25,865 nt of DNA from an uncultured Verrucomicrobiota bacterium (GTDB taxonomy: Bacteria > Verrucomicrobiota > Kiritimatiellia > RFP12 > UBA3636), in NCBI GenBank assembly GCA_946534745.1, contig CAMNDA010000423.1, forward strand, positions 1 through 25,865, read 5' to 3'. The position numbers and the translations under genes are program-made. This document shows, piece after piece, positions 1 through 9,803 of the stretch; position 1 is the first letter of the stretch, and each line of letters opens with the position of its first letter. The notes under the pieces were generated by a model. The model had not been told where the DNA came from. It did not search any database and saw only the letters and a list, made by a program, of their open reading frames with translations.

Positions 1-1889
1 CGCGCGGCCTGCCTCGCGATCGCCACGGACAGCACGGCGATGTCGGCCGGGGTGACGCCGGGAACGCGCGCCGCCTGGCCGAGGTTGCGCGGACGGACGC
101 GGGAGAGCTTCTCCCGCGATTCGAACCGCAGGGCGCCGAGTCCGTGGTAGTCGAAGCCGTCGGGAATCCGCATCCCTTCCTGCCGCCGGAGCTGCGCCGC
201 GCGGCGCTCCTCCATCTCGATGTAGCCCCGGTAGAGGATGCTCAGTTCGATCTCCCGGACGATGTCCGGCGGAAGGTCGGCGCGCGCGCCGGGCAGCCGA
301 AGGTAACCGCCTCCGGCCTGGCACAGCCGGGCGGAAAGAGTGACGCCGCCTTCTCGTTCCGTATTAAGTCGTTGAATTTCCAACATGATAATGTCAATAT
401 CGGCCGCGGTTCGGCCAAGAAAGGCCGGGTCGGCGAGCCCGATTGACCGGGAGCGGTCGAGCAGACGGAACCGTGCGGCGTCCTGTCGTAGCAGGAGCCG
501 ATGCTCGGCGCGCGAGGTGAACATCCGGTAGGGCTCGTCGGTACCCTTGGTGACGAGGTCGTCGACGAGGACGCCCAGATACGCCTCGTCGCGCCCGAAG
601 ACGACGGGTTCCTCGTCCCGGAGCGACCGCGCGGCGTTCACGCCGGCGAGGAGCCCCTGCGCGGCCGCCTCCTCGTAGCCCGTCGTGCCGTTCACCTGCC
701 CGGCCAGGTAGAGCCCGTGCAGCCTCTTGCTCTCGAGCGAGAAGTCCAGGTCCCGCGGGTCGTAGAAGTCGTATTCGATCGCGTAGGCGTAGGCGGAGAA
801 GCGGGCGCGCTCGAGCCCCGGGATGCTGTGGACCATCTCCTCCTGGACGTTGCGCGGCAGGCTCGAGGAAAGGCCGTTCGGATAGACGAGATTGCGGGTC
901 GGGTCGGCCGACTCGGGCTCGAGGAACACGTGGTGCGTGGTGCGGTCCGCGAATTTCACCACCTTGTCCTCGAACGACGGGCAATATCGCGGCCCCGTCC
1001 CGACGATGTCCCCGCCGTAGAGCGCGGAATCGGGAAGATGCTCGCGTACGATGCGGCACGTCTCCTCCGTCGTGTGCGTGACGAAGCAGGGCAGCTCCCC
1101 GCGCGGGAAGGCGGGGTGTTCCACGTGGAACAAACGATCATCTTGCCCCCCTCCGAGAGGGGCGGTGGCGGGCCCGACCCCGCCGTGCGCGGCCGCCCAC
1201 GAAAAGAACGGCACGGGATCTCTCTCGCCGTCCTGTCTCGTGCAGCGGTCGTAGTCGACGGACTCCGGGACGAGCCGTGGCGGGGTGCCGGTCTTGAGAC
1301 GTTCCACGTGGAACATCATTCCGCGGAGCTGGTCGGCGAGCGGGTTGGAAGGCGGCTGGCCGTTGCCCCCGCCGGGCGTCCTCTCGTGCCCGATGTGGAT
1401 CGTGCCGCGGAGGAACGTCCCGGCCGTGAGGATGACGCGCCGGGCGGACACTTCACCGGACCGCGCCAGCGCGGCGCCCGCGACGCGGTCGCCGCGGAGG
1501 AGGAGCGCGAGGACCTCGTCCTCGAGGACCGTCAGGCCTGGCGTCCGCTCCAGGACGGCCCGCATCCGGTCGGAGTAGACGTATTTGTCGCACTGGGCGC
1601 GATTGGCGCGGACGGCGGGGCCGCGTCGTGTGTTGAGAACGCGGAACTGGAGCCCGGCGAAGTCGGCGTTGCGGGCCATTTCGCCGCCGAGGGCGTCGAT
1701 CTCGAAGACGAGGTGGGACTTGGCGATTCCGCCGATCGAGGGATTGCACGGCATTCCCGCGATCTTGTCGAGCCGAAGCGTCGCAAGGAGCGTCCGCGCG
1801 CCGAGCCGCGCGGCGGCGCGCGCCGCTTCGCACCCGGCGTGCCCACCGCCCACGACGAGGACGTCGAAGTCTGGAGAAAACGCGTTCAC
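1..1889 (-). CDS. mnmG: MnmG (GidA), tRNA uridine-34 5-carboxymethylaminomethyl synthase, 3' end cut by window edge
   Basis: This is the FAD- and NADH-dependent subunit that, with MnmE, installs the cmnm5 group on U34 of certain tRNAs in the cytoplasm. Translating the minus strand from a GTG at 1889-1887 gives one open frame to the window edge (629 codons). It shows the FAD-binding motif VVGGGHAGCEAA (residues 12-23), CNPSIGGIAKSHL (48-60), RLKTGTPPR after residue 196, GPRYCPSFEDKV, the NGTTGYEEAAAQGLLAG signature, YRMFTSRAE, and near the end GVTPADIAVL. Compared with E. coli MnmG as I remember it (629 aa), only about ten C-terminal residues are missing, while about 25 extra residues lie before the LPCFVTHT segment. 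The GTG is chosen because it lies 7 nt after the folK stop and puts the FAD motif at the usual place; no strong Shine-Dalgarno is visible. Two parS palindromes lie inside the gene and both encode FHVE. Function is very secure. Confidence 0.96.
   Translation of the reverse strand, partial: MNAFSPDFDVLVVGGGHAGCEAARAAARLGARTLLATLRLDKIAGMPCNPSIGGIAKSHLVFEIDALGGEMARNADFAGLQFRVLNTRRGPAVRANRAQCDKYVYSDRMRAVLERTPGLTVLEDEVLALLLRGDRVAGAALARSGEVSARRVILTAGTFLRGTIHIGHERTPGGGNGQPPSNPLADQLRGMMFHVERLKTGTPPRLVPESVDYDRCTRQDGERDPVPFFSWAAAHGGVGPATAPLGGGQDDRLFHVEHPAFPRGELPCFVTHTTEETCRIVREHLPDSALYGGDIVGTGPRYCPSFEDKVVKFADRTTHHVFLEPESADPTRNLVYPNGLSSSLPRNVQEEMVHSIPGLERARFSAYAYAIEYDFYDPRDLDFSLESKRLHGLYLAGQVNGTTGYEEAAAQGLLAGVNAARSLRDEEPVVFGRDEAYLGVLVDDLVTKGTDEPYRMFTSRAEHRLLLRQDAARFRLLDRSRSIGLADPAFLGRTAADIDIIMLEIQRLNTEREGGVTLSARLCQAGGGYLRLPGARADLPPDIVREIELSILYRGYIEMEERRAAQLRRQEGMRIPDGFDYHGLGALRFESREKLSRVRPRNLGQAARVPGVTPADIAVLSVAIARQAA
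1117..1132. promoter_or_regulatory. parS: parS-like ParB-binding palindrome, perfect 16-mer
   Basis: The sequence TGTTCCACGTGGAACA is a perfect 16-bp palindrome and fits the parS consensus TGTTnCACGTGnAACA bound by chromosomal ParB (Spo0J), which segregates the origin region. It lies within mnmG, where it encodes FHVE (residues 254-257), in a segment that looks like a family insertion. The assignment rests on sequence identity to the known consensus and on the gene context. Confidence 0.85.
1300..1315. promoter_or_regulatory. parS: parS-like ParB-binding palindrome, one mismatch
   Basis: CGTTCCACGTGGAACA differs from the 1117-1132 site only in its first base and keeps the 14-bp palindromic core GTTCCACGTGGAAC. 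Its centre lies 183 bp from that of the other site. It encodes FHVE (MnmG residues 193-196) in the same reading frame, just before the conserved RLKTGTPPR motif. Confidence 0.8.
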
Positions 1890-1896
1890 AAGAGGT

Positions 1897-2409
1897 TTAC
1901 CATTGCTCGTTCGCGCGGCGGACGGCGGGGCGCGAGGGAAGCGCGGCGAGGAGTTCGGAGACGGTGCCGGGGAGGCCCGGGAGGCGCAGGGTTGGGCGGA
2001 TTTCGGCGAGAGGGGCGCAGACGAAGCGGCGCGAGGCGATCTGCGGGTGCGGCAGGTGCAGGTGGGGTTCGTCGCGGACGGCGTCGCCGCAGTAGAGCAG
2101 GTCGACGTCGATGGTGCGCGGGTGGTGGTAGCCGGTGCGGACGCGGCCGAGCTCGTCCTCGACGGCGTGGCAGCGGGCGCTCCAGGCCTCGAGCGGGAGC
2201 GAGACCTCGAACGCGGCGACTGCGTTGAGGTAGTCCTGGCCGGCGAACTCGGGCGGGACGTCGACGGGCTCCGTCTCGTAGACGGCCGAACGCGCCAGGA
2301 GGCGCACGCCGGGCGTCGCGGCGAGGAGGCGCACGGCGCGGCGGAGGTTCTCCGCGCGGTCGCCGAGGTTGCTGCCGAGCGAGACGCCGGCCTCGAACGT
2401 GGCGTTCAT
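1897..2409 (-). CDS. folK: 2-amino-4-hydroxy-6-hydroxymethyldihydropteridine pyrophosphokinase (HPPK)
   Basis: HPPK transfers pyrophosphate from ATP to 6-hydroxymethyl-7,8-dihydropterin, the step before dihydropteroate synthase in folate synthesis. The 170-aa product has the usual length and family landmarks: LGSNLGDR (residues 11-18), YETEPVD (44-50), the GQDYLNAV segment (57-64), RTIDVDLL (98-105) with the Mg-binding Asp pair D101 and D103, and the closing PHPQIASRRFVCAPLAEI block. I chose ATG 2409-2407 because it sits just before the conserved N-terminal strand; a longer in-frame start would only add residues read from the RAYT gene. The RAYT stop is 2 nt upstream (TAGGGATG), which suggests translational coupling. 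mnmG starts 7 nt after the folK stop, so the two are probably co-transcribed. There is no other folate gene in the window. Confidence 0.95.
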   Translation of the reverse strand: MNATFEAGVSLGSNLGDRAENLRRAVRLLAATPGVRLLARSAVYETEPVDVPPEFAGQDYLNAVAAFEVSLPLEAWSARCHAVEDELGRVRTGYHHPRTIDVDLLYCGDAVRDEPHLHLPHPQIASRRFVCAPLAEIRPTLRLPGLPGTVSELLAALPSRPAVRRANEQW

Positions 2410-2411
2410 CC

Positions 2412-3449
2412 CTACGACGCGCCCCGGACGCCGGCCGCCGAATGGAGACCAAGAAACGCGCAGCGGTCGAGCAGCGTTTCGGCATGGCGCCGGACGCGCG
2501 GCGGCAAACACCCCGCCACGCGGCGGAGGAACCGGTCGTCGCCGAGCGCGCCGCCGTGCAGGAACCCCGCCACGCGGCTCCGCAGCAGCGCCCGCAGCGA
2601 ACCGGCGCGGACGGGACGGCCCCGGTCGTCCGTCTCGATGACATCATCGGACGGGGAGGCGACGGCAAGGGGTTCGGCTGTTATGGGGAGAGCCCCGCTC
2701 CGGCGGGGCGAGCCCTCCGGGCGAGCCGCGATTTCCGGAACGCTTCCGGCGATCGTCCGGGCACAGGCCTCCCGGCACTCCTCCCAGGTGAACGACGCGG
2801 CGCCGTAGGCTCGCGAAACCAAGCCCGCGAGCCCCTCCCGCGCCCGCTCGTCGCCCCCGCAGCCGGCGCCGTAGCCCGTCCAGCGGGACTCCTCCGGACG
2901 CTCGACCATCGCGGCGCGGACGGGATTGAGGTGGACGTATCCCGCCACGGTCATCAGCGCGCGGAAGGAGCCCTCGAGAAGGATGCTCTTGAAGCGGCCT
3001 TCCCAGATCGTGCCGGTGTTCTCGTGGCGCCTGTTGTAGTCCTGCGTATAGGCCTCCTTGAACGTCTTACAGAACTGGGAGAGATCGTACATCCGGGCGC
3101 GCATCCGGGCCTTCTCGTCCTCGACCCGCCAAACCTGCTTCTTCTGCGTCCATTTCTCCCATTTTTCACGGATTGCGGCATATTTGCCGGGCCCGTACCA
3201 GGCGAGCATCCTCCGCTCCAGCTCCTTGTTCGAAACCTCCTTCTTTCGAGGTATGCGAACCAGCAGATGGAAGTGGTTGCTCATGACCGCGAACGTATAG
3301 AGCTCCACCCCCGAGAACGCCGCCGCCCCGCGGATCATCCCCAGCAGGATCGCCTTCTCCGTCTCGTCGATGAGAAACCGCTTTCCCCCGATCCGGCTTA
3401 CCACGTGGTAGAACCCTTCTCCATCCACCTTGACCCTTGGCCGCCTCAT
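2412..3449 (-). CDS. RAYT-type (REP-associated tyrosine) HUH transposase, Y1_Tnp family
   Basis: This is a single-strand-acting HUH nuclease of the IS200/IS605-related TnpA-REP family, which typically acts on REP palindromes. The 345-aa protein shows FYHVVSRI near the N-terminus (13-20), the His-x-His metal motif NHFHLL (H59, H61), candidate catalytic tyrosines in YTQDYNRRH (Y134 or Y138), the WEGRFKSILLE segment and YVHLNPVRA (171-179). The C-terminal stretch SLRALLRSRVAGFLHGGALG resembles the extension seen in longer RAYTs. The gene appears intact. It has a good Shine-Dalgarno (AGGAG at 3460-3456, 6 nt before the ATG) and a sigma70-like promoter, with a REP-like palindrome just behind the promoter. 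Its stop nearly touches the folK start, which is unusual for a mobile gene and suggests either insertion flush against folK or domestication within the operon. Confidence 0.92.
   Translation of the reverse strand: MRRPRVKVDGEGFYHVVSRIGGKRFLIDETEKAILLGMIRGAAAFSGVELYTFAVMSNHFHLLVRIPRKKEVSNKELERRMLAWYGPGKYAAIREKWEKWTQKKQVWRVEDEKARMRARMYDLSQFCKTFKEAYTQDYNRRHENTGTIWEGRFKSILLEGSFRALMTVAGYVHLNPVRAAMVERPEESRWTGYGAGCGGDERAREGLAGLVSRAYGAASFTWEECREACARTIAGSVPEIAARPEGSPRRSGALPITAEPLAVASPSDDVIETDDRGRPVRAGSLRALLRSRVAGFLHGGALGDDRFLRRVAGCLPPRVRRHAETLLDRCAFLGLHSAAGVRGAS
2692..2709. repeat. GC-rich hairpin inside the RAYT coding sequence
   Basis: A 7-bp perfect stem (GCCCCGC paired with GCGGGGC) encloses a TCCG loop. 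It lies in the linker between the transposase core and the C-terminal extension. It could be chance in GC-rich DNA or a REP-like remnant. Confidence 0.35.
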
Positions 3450-3497
3450 TCCGCGCTCCTGTTCTTGAATTTGTCGTTTTCGCTTCGCACGAGCCTC

Positions 3498-3526
3498 AAT
3501 CTACTATATTCGCAACGTCATTGCAA
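3498..3526 (-). promoter_or_regulatory. Putative sigma70 promoter of the RAYT-folK-mnmG group
   Basis: On the minus strand a -35 element TTGCAA (3526-3521) is followed after 17 bp by a -10 element TAGATT (3503-3498). Each matches four of six consensus bases. The predicted start would give a leader of about 40 nt ending in the AGGAG ribosome-binding site of RAYT. Confidence 0.5.
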
Positions 3527-3535
3527 GAACTTTTT

Positions 3536-3552
3536 AAGGGGACAGACCCCTT
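3536..3552. repeat. REP-like palindrome (AAGGGGTCTGTCCCCTT on the minus strand)
   Basis: Plus strand AAGGGG-ACAGA-CCCCTT forms a 6-bp perfect stem with a 5-nt loop. It lies 9 bp behind the -35 element of the RAYT promoter. I recall the GGGGTCTGTCCCC core as a dispersed element near Y1/RAYT transposase genes in several bacterial groups. Its position makes it a likely RAYT substrate. Only one copy is visible here. Confidence 0.7.
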
Positions 3553-3586
3553 TATACTTTCCATATACACTTTGTTGATCATTCGG

Positions 3587-3616
3587 TTGCGAGGCTACGG
3601 CAGGGTGTGATAGACT
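3587..3616 (+). promoter_or_regulatory. Putative promoter of the M28 gene, near-leaderless
   Basis: TTGCGA (3587-3592), an 18-bp spacer and TAGACT (3611-3616) form a weak sigma70-like promoter. The -10 element ends only 7 nt before the ATG, so transcription would begin at or next to the start codon. This fits the absence of a Shine-Dalgarno before this gene. A similar TAGAAT lies 8 nt before the MBL gene. Confidence 0.4.
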
Positions 3617-3623
3617 CCGCGGC

Positions 3624-4610
3624 ATGGGACTCCGCCACACTGCCATTACCGCTGCCGCGGTCGCCGCCTTGCTTTGCGCGGGGTGCGGCCGCCCGGTGCC
3701 GCCGCGCGGGTGGTCCGCGCTACCGGACGACGCCGGCATCCGGATGTTCGCCTACGTCTCGGAGTTCGTGAAGACCTCCCCGCGCGACGCCGGCACGCCC
3801 GGTGCGGCGCGCGCCTCGCGCTGGATCGCCCAGGAGCTTAGGCGCATGGGACTGAAGCCCGAGGCCGACTGCTGGATTGAAAACACGTCCCATGGCCGCA
3901 AGGCGTTCTGCAACGTCTATGTGGATTTTCCGGGCTCGTCCGGCCAGACGGTTCTCCTCGCCGGGCACTATGATACCAAGTCCGGCATTCCCGGGTTCAT
4001 CGGCGCGAACGATGGAGGCTCCTCCGTTGGTCTGCTGCTCGGTCTCGCGGAGCACTTGGCGGAGACGCGCCCCACGTTGCCCGACACGGTCCGGATCGCG
4101 TTCCTCGACGGAGAGGAGGCGGTCGGCTCCTACGCCGATACAGACGGTCTCCATGGTTCCCGTCGAATGGCCGCGCAGTATTCGGCCCGCCGCCGCAAGG
4201 GAGCCCGAACACCCCTTGTCGCGGCTCTCGTCTTCGACATGATCGGCGACGAACGCCTTTCCATCGATATCCCGCGCAATGTGACCCCGTGGCTCGCCAA
4301 GGCCGCGATGAAGGCCGCTTCCGAAACGGCGGGAACGCCGCCCGTCTCTCTCGCCTCGACCGCGATCCTCGACGACCACGTTCCCTTCCTGATGCCGCCG
4401 AACGAGTTCGCGGCCGTCGACTTCATCGACTTCGAATACGGATCCGCTCCCGGTCGCCATGACTACTGGCACACGGCCTCGGACACGCTCGACAAGATTT
4501 CGCCCAGATCCCTCCAACGGGTCGGAACGTTCGCGCTCGCCTTGCTGCGCCGAATCGAGGAAGGCACAGAGGTTCCTCCGGGCATTCGTCCTCCGTCCGA
4601 TCGGGAGTAG
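3624..4610 (+). CDS. M28-family zinc peptidase or glutaminyl-cyclase-like lipoprotein
   Basis: This is a secreted co-catalytic zinc enzyme of the M28 fold (aminopeptidase or glutaminyl-peptide cyclotransferase group). The 328-aa product starts with a signal peptide ending in a lipobox-like CAGC (Cys21), so it is probably an envelope lipoprotein. All expected metal ligands are present: GHYDT (H115), GANDGGSS (D130), LDGEEA (E164/E165), FDMIGD (D205) and YWHTASDTLDKIS (H283). The DDHVPFL motif (H252) and the final WHT...D segment resemble glutaminyl cyclases more than classical leucyl aminopeptidases, but the substrate cannot be decided from sequence alone. The ATG at 3624 is kept because it is followed directly by the signal peptide; there is no Shine-Dalgarno and the mRNA may be leaderless. 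The glycosyltransferase starts 7 nt after the stop. Confidence 0.88.
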   Translation: MGLRHTAITAAAVAALLCAGCGRPVPPRGWSALPDDAGIRMFAYVSEFVKTSPRDAGTPGAARASRWIAQELRRMGLKPEADCWIENTSHGRKAFCNVYVDFPGSSGQTVLLAGHYDTKSGIPGFIGANDGGSSVGLLLGLAEHLAETRPTLPDTVRIAFLDGEEAVGSYADTDGLHGSRRMAAQYSARRRKGARTPLVAALVFDMIGDERLSIDIPRNVTPWLAKAAMKAASETAGTPPVSLASTAILDDHVPFLMPPNEFAAVDFIDFEYGSAPGRHDYWHTASDTLDKISPRSLQRVGTFALALLRRIEEGTEVPPGIRPPSDRE

Positions 4611-4617
4611 CTTTTCC

Positions 4618-5709
4618 ATGTCTATGCGCACCGGTCTTCTGAAAGCGCTGGATGCATCTCTCGGTCCCGTGCTTTGCGCCGCCTTCTCCGGCGCCCAGCG
4701 CGCGCCAGAGACGCGCACGTTGCGCGACTTCCCCGGCGGTCGCGTTCTTGTCGTTCGCCCCGGCGGGATCGGCGACGCCGTCCTGCTTCTGCCGGCGCTC
4801 CGCGCCCTGCGCGAGGCCGTGCCCGGTTCCAAGGTCGATGTGCTCTGCGAATCGCGCAATGCCCCCGTCTTCGAGCTCTCCGGGTTCGCGAACCGCATTC
4901 TGCGCGCCGACGCCGCCCCGTTCTCGACCCTCCGCGCCTTGCGCCGCGGCCGGTACGCCGCCGTCCTCGACACGGAGCAATTCCATCGCTTCTCGGCCGT
5001 TCTCGCCGCCCGGACGCAAGCCCCGCTCCGCGTGGGCTTCAACGTCGCCCCCGCCCGTCTCGGCCTTTACACGCACACCGTCCCCTACGACCTGCAAGGG
5101 GCCGAGGACACGCAGTTCGGACGCATCCTCGCCGCCGCGCTCGGCGTTCCGTCCGTCTCTCTTCCATCGCGGGCGGGCTCGATCTCCGCCGAACGCCTGC
5201 CGCCCGCGCCCGACGGCCTCCCGGAGCGCTTTGTCGCGCTGCATCCGGGCGGGTCGGTGCCGTGCAAGCGCTGGGGCGAGGACCGCTACGCCGCGCTCGC
5301 AGCCGCCCTGCGCGACCGCGCCGGGCTCCCGTGCGTCCTCGTCGGCGCGAAGGAGGACTGCGCGGCCGCCGCCACGGTCGCCCGCTCCTCCGGCGCCCTC
5401 GACCTCTGCGGCCGGCTGGACCTAGCCACGACCGCCGCCGTCCTCGCGCGCTCCGGCCTCCTCGTCGGTCCCGATTCGGGCATCGAGCACCTCGCCGTGG
5501 CCGTCGGCGCCCGCGCCGTCGTCCTCTTCGGACCGAGCGACCCGCTCAAATGGGGACCACCTCCCGCCTGCGGCCGCATTCTCCGCGAGCCGCTCCCCTG
5601 CTCGCCCTGTTCGATGTTCGGCTATACCAAACCCTGCCGCTCCTATGCCTGCACGACCTCCATTTCCGTTCATTCCGTTCTTGACGCGGTCCTTTCGCTG
5701 AATCCCTAG
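4618..5709 (+). CDS. Glycosyltransferase family 9, heptosyltransferase-like
   Basis: Family 9 glycosyltransferases add ADP-heptose or related sugars to the LPS core at the cytoplasmic face of the inner membrane. The 363-aa protein has the two-Rossmann GT-B layout: VVRPGGIGDAVLLLPAL (residues 45-61) in the N-terminal half, HPGGSVPCKRWGEDRYA in the hinge and acceptor part, and the nucleotide-sugar segment GPDSGIEHLAVAVGARAVVLFGPSDPLKWGPP in the C-terminal half. The cysteine-rich tail (CSPCSMFGYTKPCRSYAC) is typical of the family. The frame is open further upstream, but ATG 4618 is preferred: GGGAG (4603-4607) lies 10 nt before it, and a longer start would overlap the peptidase gene with unrelated Arg-rich sequence. 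It is co-transcribed with the peptidase. The sugar and acceptor are unknown. Confidence 0.9.
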   Translation: MSMRTGLLKALDASLGPVLCAAFSGAQRAPETRTLRDFPGGRVLVVRPGGIGDAVLLLPALRALREAVPGSKVDVLCESRNAPVFELSGFANRILRADAAPFSTLRALRRGRYAAVLDTEQFHRFSAVLAARTQAPLRVGFNVAPARLGLYTHTVPYDLQGAEDTQFGRILAAALGVPSVSLPSRAGSISAERLPPAPDGLPERFVALHPGGSVPCKRWGEDRYAALAAALRDRAGLPCVLVGAKEDCAAAATVARSSGALDLCGRLDLATTAAVLARSGLLVGPDSGIEHLAVAVGARAVVLFGPSDPLKWGPPPACGRILREPLPCSPCSMFGYTKPCRSYACTTSISVHSVLDAVLSLNP

Positions 5710-5712
5710 AAT
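5681..5712 (+). promoter_or_regulatory. Possible internal promoter before the MBL-fold gene
   Basis: TTGACG (5681-5686, five of six) and TAGAAT (5707-5712, five of six) have strong hexamers but an unusually long 20-bp spacer. The -10 element overlaps the stop of the glycosyltransferase gene and ends 8 nt before the ATG, which would again give a near-leaderless transcript. Confidence 0.3.
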
Positions 5713-5720
5713 CCACTGGC

Positions 5721-6368
5721 ATGGACATCCAACGCATCGTGACGGGGGCGTATCAGGAGAACGCCTATCTGGTGTTCGACGGGGCCGGGAAGGCGGCGGC
5801 CGTCGACCCCGGGGAGGACGCCCCGCGGATCCTCGCGGCGCTGCGGGACGCGGGGGCGGAGCTCGCCGCCGTGCTGCTCACGCACGGGCACCTCGACCAC
5901 ATCGCCGCTCTGCCCGCGCTGCTCGCCGCGGCGCCGGCGCCGGTCCATGTCGCCGCCGCGGACGCCGACTGGTGCTTCACGGCGCGCAATTCCTTCGAGC
6001 CCTACGAACCGGTCCTCGCCCCGCCCGCCCCGCTCGTCGCCGACCTGGAGGAGGGCGCCGAAGTCCGCGCCGGGGGGCTGGTCTTCCAGATTCTGGCGAC
6101 GCCGGGGCACTCGCCGGGCAGCGTGTGTCTTCTTCTTGGCGATCCCTCCGGCGCCCCCGCCGTCCTCTTCGCGGGTGACACTCTCTTCGCCGGCTCCATC
6201 GGCCGGACCGACTTCGAGGGCGGCGACGACGCGGCGATGGCCGCCTCCCTCCGTCGCCTCGCCTCGCTCCCGCCGGAGACCCGCGTCCTGCCCGGCCATG
6301 GGCCGGCCACGACCATCGCGAGGGAGCTGCGGGTCAATCCCTATCTTCTCTCCGCGGTTTCTCAATAA
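5721..6368 (+). CDS. MBL-fold metallo-hydrolase, glyoxalase-II (YcbL/GloB-like) type
   Basis: This is a small cytoplasmic metallo-beta-lactamase-fold hydrolase, probably a thioesterase acting on S-acylglutathione-like or related thioesters. The 215-aa product has the full dinuclear metal site: THGHLDH (H55, H57, D59, H60), TPGHSPGS (H130), FAGDTLF (D153) and LPGHGP (H193). GSIGRTDFEGG (158-168) is characteristic of the short YcbL-type glyoxalase II subgroup. There is no signal peptide. The gene starts 11 nt after the glycosyltransferase stop without a clear Shine-Dalgarno. It is probably co-transcribed with the two genes upstream and may also use its own promoter. The precise substrate is not assignable. 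Confidence 0.9.
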   Translation: MDIQRIVTGAYQENAYLVFDGAGKAAAVDPGEDAPRILAALRDAGAELAAVLLTHGHLDHIAALPALLAAAPAPVHVAAADADWCFTARNSFEPYEPVLAPPAPLVADLEEGAEVRAGGLVFQILATPGHSPGSVCLLLGDPSGAPAVLFAGDTLFAGSIGRTDFEGGDDAAMAASLRRLASLPPETRVLPGHGPATTIARELRVNPYLLSAVSQ

Positions 6369-6430
6369 GGCCATCGCCGTTCTCTCCACAGGTCCTTTCG
6401 GACCGAAAACGGGCCCTCGCCCGCGCCCCC

Positions 6431-6460
6431 GCGGAAGTCAGAAGTTCCCGCAAAAATTTT
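6431..6460 (+). terminator. Weak candidate terminator after the MBL gene
   Basis: GCGGAA pairs with TTC-CCGC across a one-base bulge (6431-6451) and is followed by AAAAATTTT. The stem is short and the T run is only four bases, so efficiency is doubtful. Confidence 0.25.
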
Positions 6461-6462
6461 CC

Positions 6463-6491
6463 TTGTCTGCTGGGGCGCTTTTTGGTACGAT
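6463..6491 (+). promoter_or_regulatory. Putative sigma70 promoter of the three-gene secreted locus
   Basis: TTGTCT (6463-6468) and TACGAT (6486-6491) are separated by the optimal 17 bp, each matching four of six consensus bases. The leader would be about 60 nt. No comparable promoter was seen in the 58- and 55-nt gaps further down the locus, so this one may serve all three genes. Confidence 0.5.
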
Positions 6492-6556
6492 ACCGACCTT
6501 GCGGAGCCACCAGCCCCGCAGGTAGACCCGTACACCCGCCCCCGGAAGCCCTTTCC

Positions 6557-9743
<3,187 letters not shown>

Positions 9744-9745
<2 letters not shown>

Positions 9746-9757
9746 TTCGGAAGAATC
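9744..9757 (+). other. Small hairpin at the stop of the propeller gene
   Basis: GATTC-GGAA-GAATC forms a 5-bp stem with a GNRA-type loop and overlaps the TGA stop. It is too weak for a terminator and no T run follows directly. It could be an mRNA-processing or attenuation element, or chance. Confidence 0.25.
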
Positions 9758-9803
9758 GAATGAACCCTCTCCCTTTTTCGTCACACCCCTTGGCAACACG
9801 GAC

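Larger units (their letters stand above)
6369..6556. other. Intergenic region between the MBL gene and the secreted-protein locus
   Basis: This 188-bp gap holds a 5-bp hairpin (GGTCC-TTTC-GGACC, 6391-6404), a bulged hairpin followed by an A/T run, and a sigma70-like promoter. A Shine-Dalgarno-like GGAAG (6544-6548) lies 8 nt before the next ATG. No small gene or RNA is supported. Confidence 0.6.

Noticed and set aside
501..2228. Plus-strand 575-codon frame across mnmG and folK
   Set aside because: It covers two secure minus-strand genes and shows no family motif.
3399..3410. TACCACGTGGTA palindrome in the RAYT gene as a third parS
   Set aside because: It shares only CCACGTGG with parS, lacks the GTT/AAC arms, and encodes the conserved YHVV of the transposase family.
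3518..3739. Minus-strand 73-codon frame across the REP palindrome and M28 start
   Set aside because: It reads through the palindrome (giving YKGVCPLKK) and the start of the M28 gene. Such frames arise from this repeat and are not genes.
6382..6390. CTCTCCACA as a DnaA box
   Set aside because: Two of nine bases differ from TTATCCACA and there is no cluster of boxes or AT-rich unwinding element nearby.
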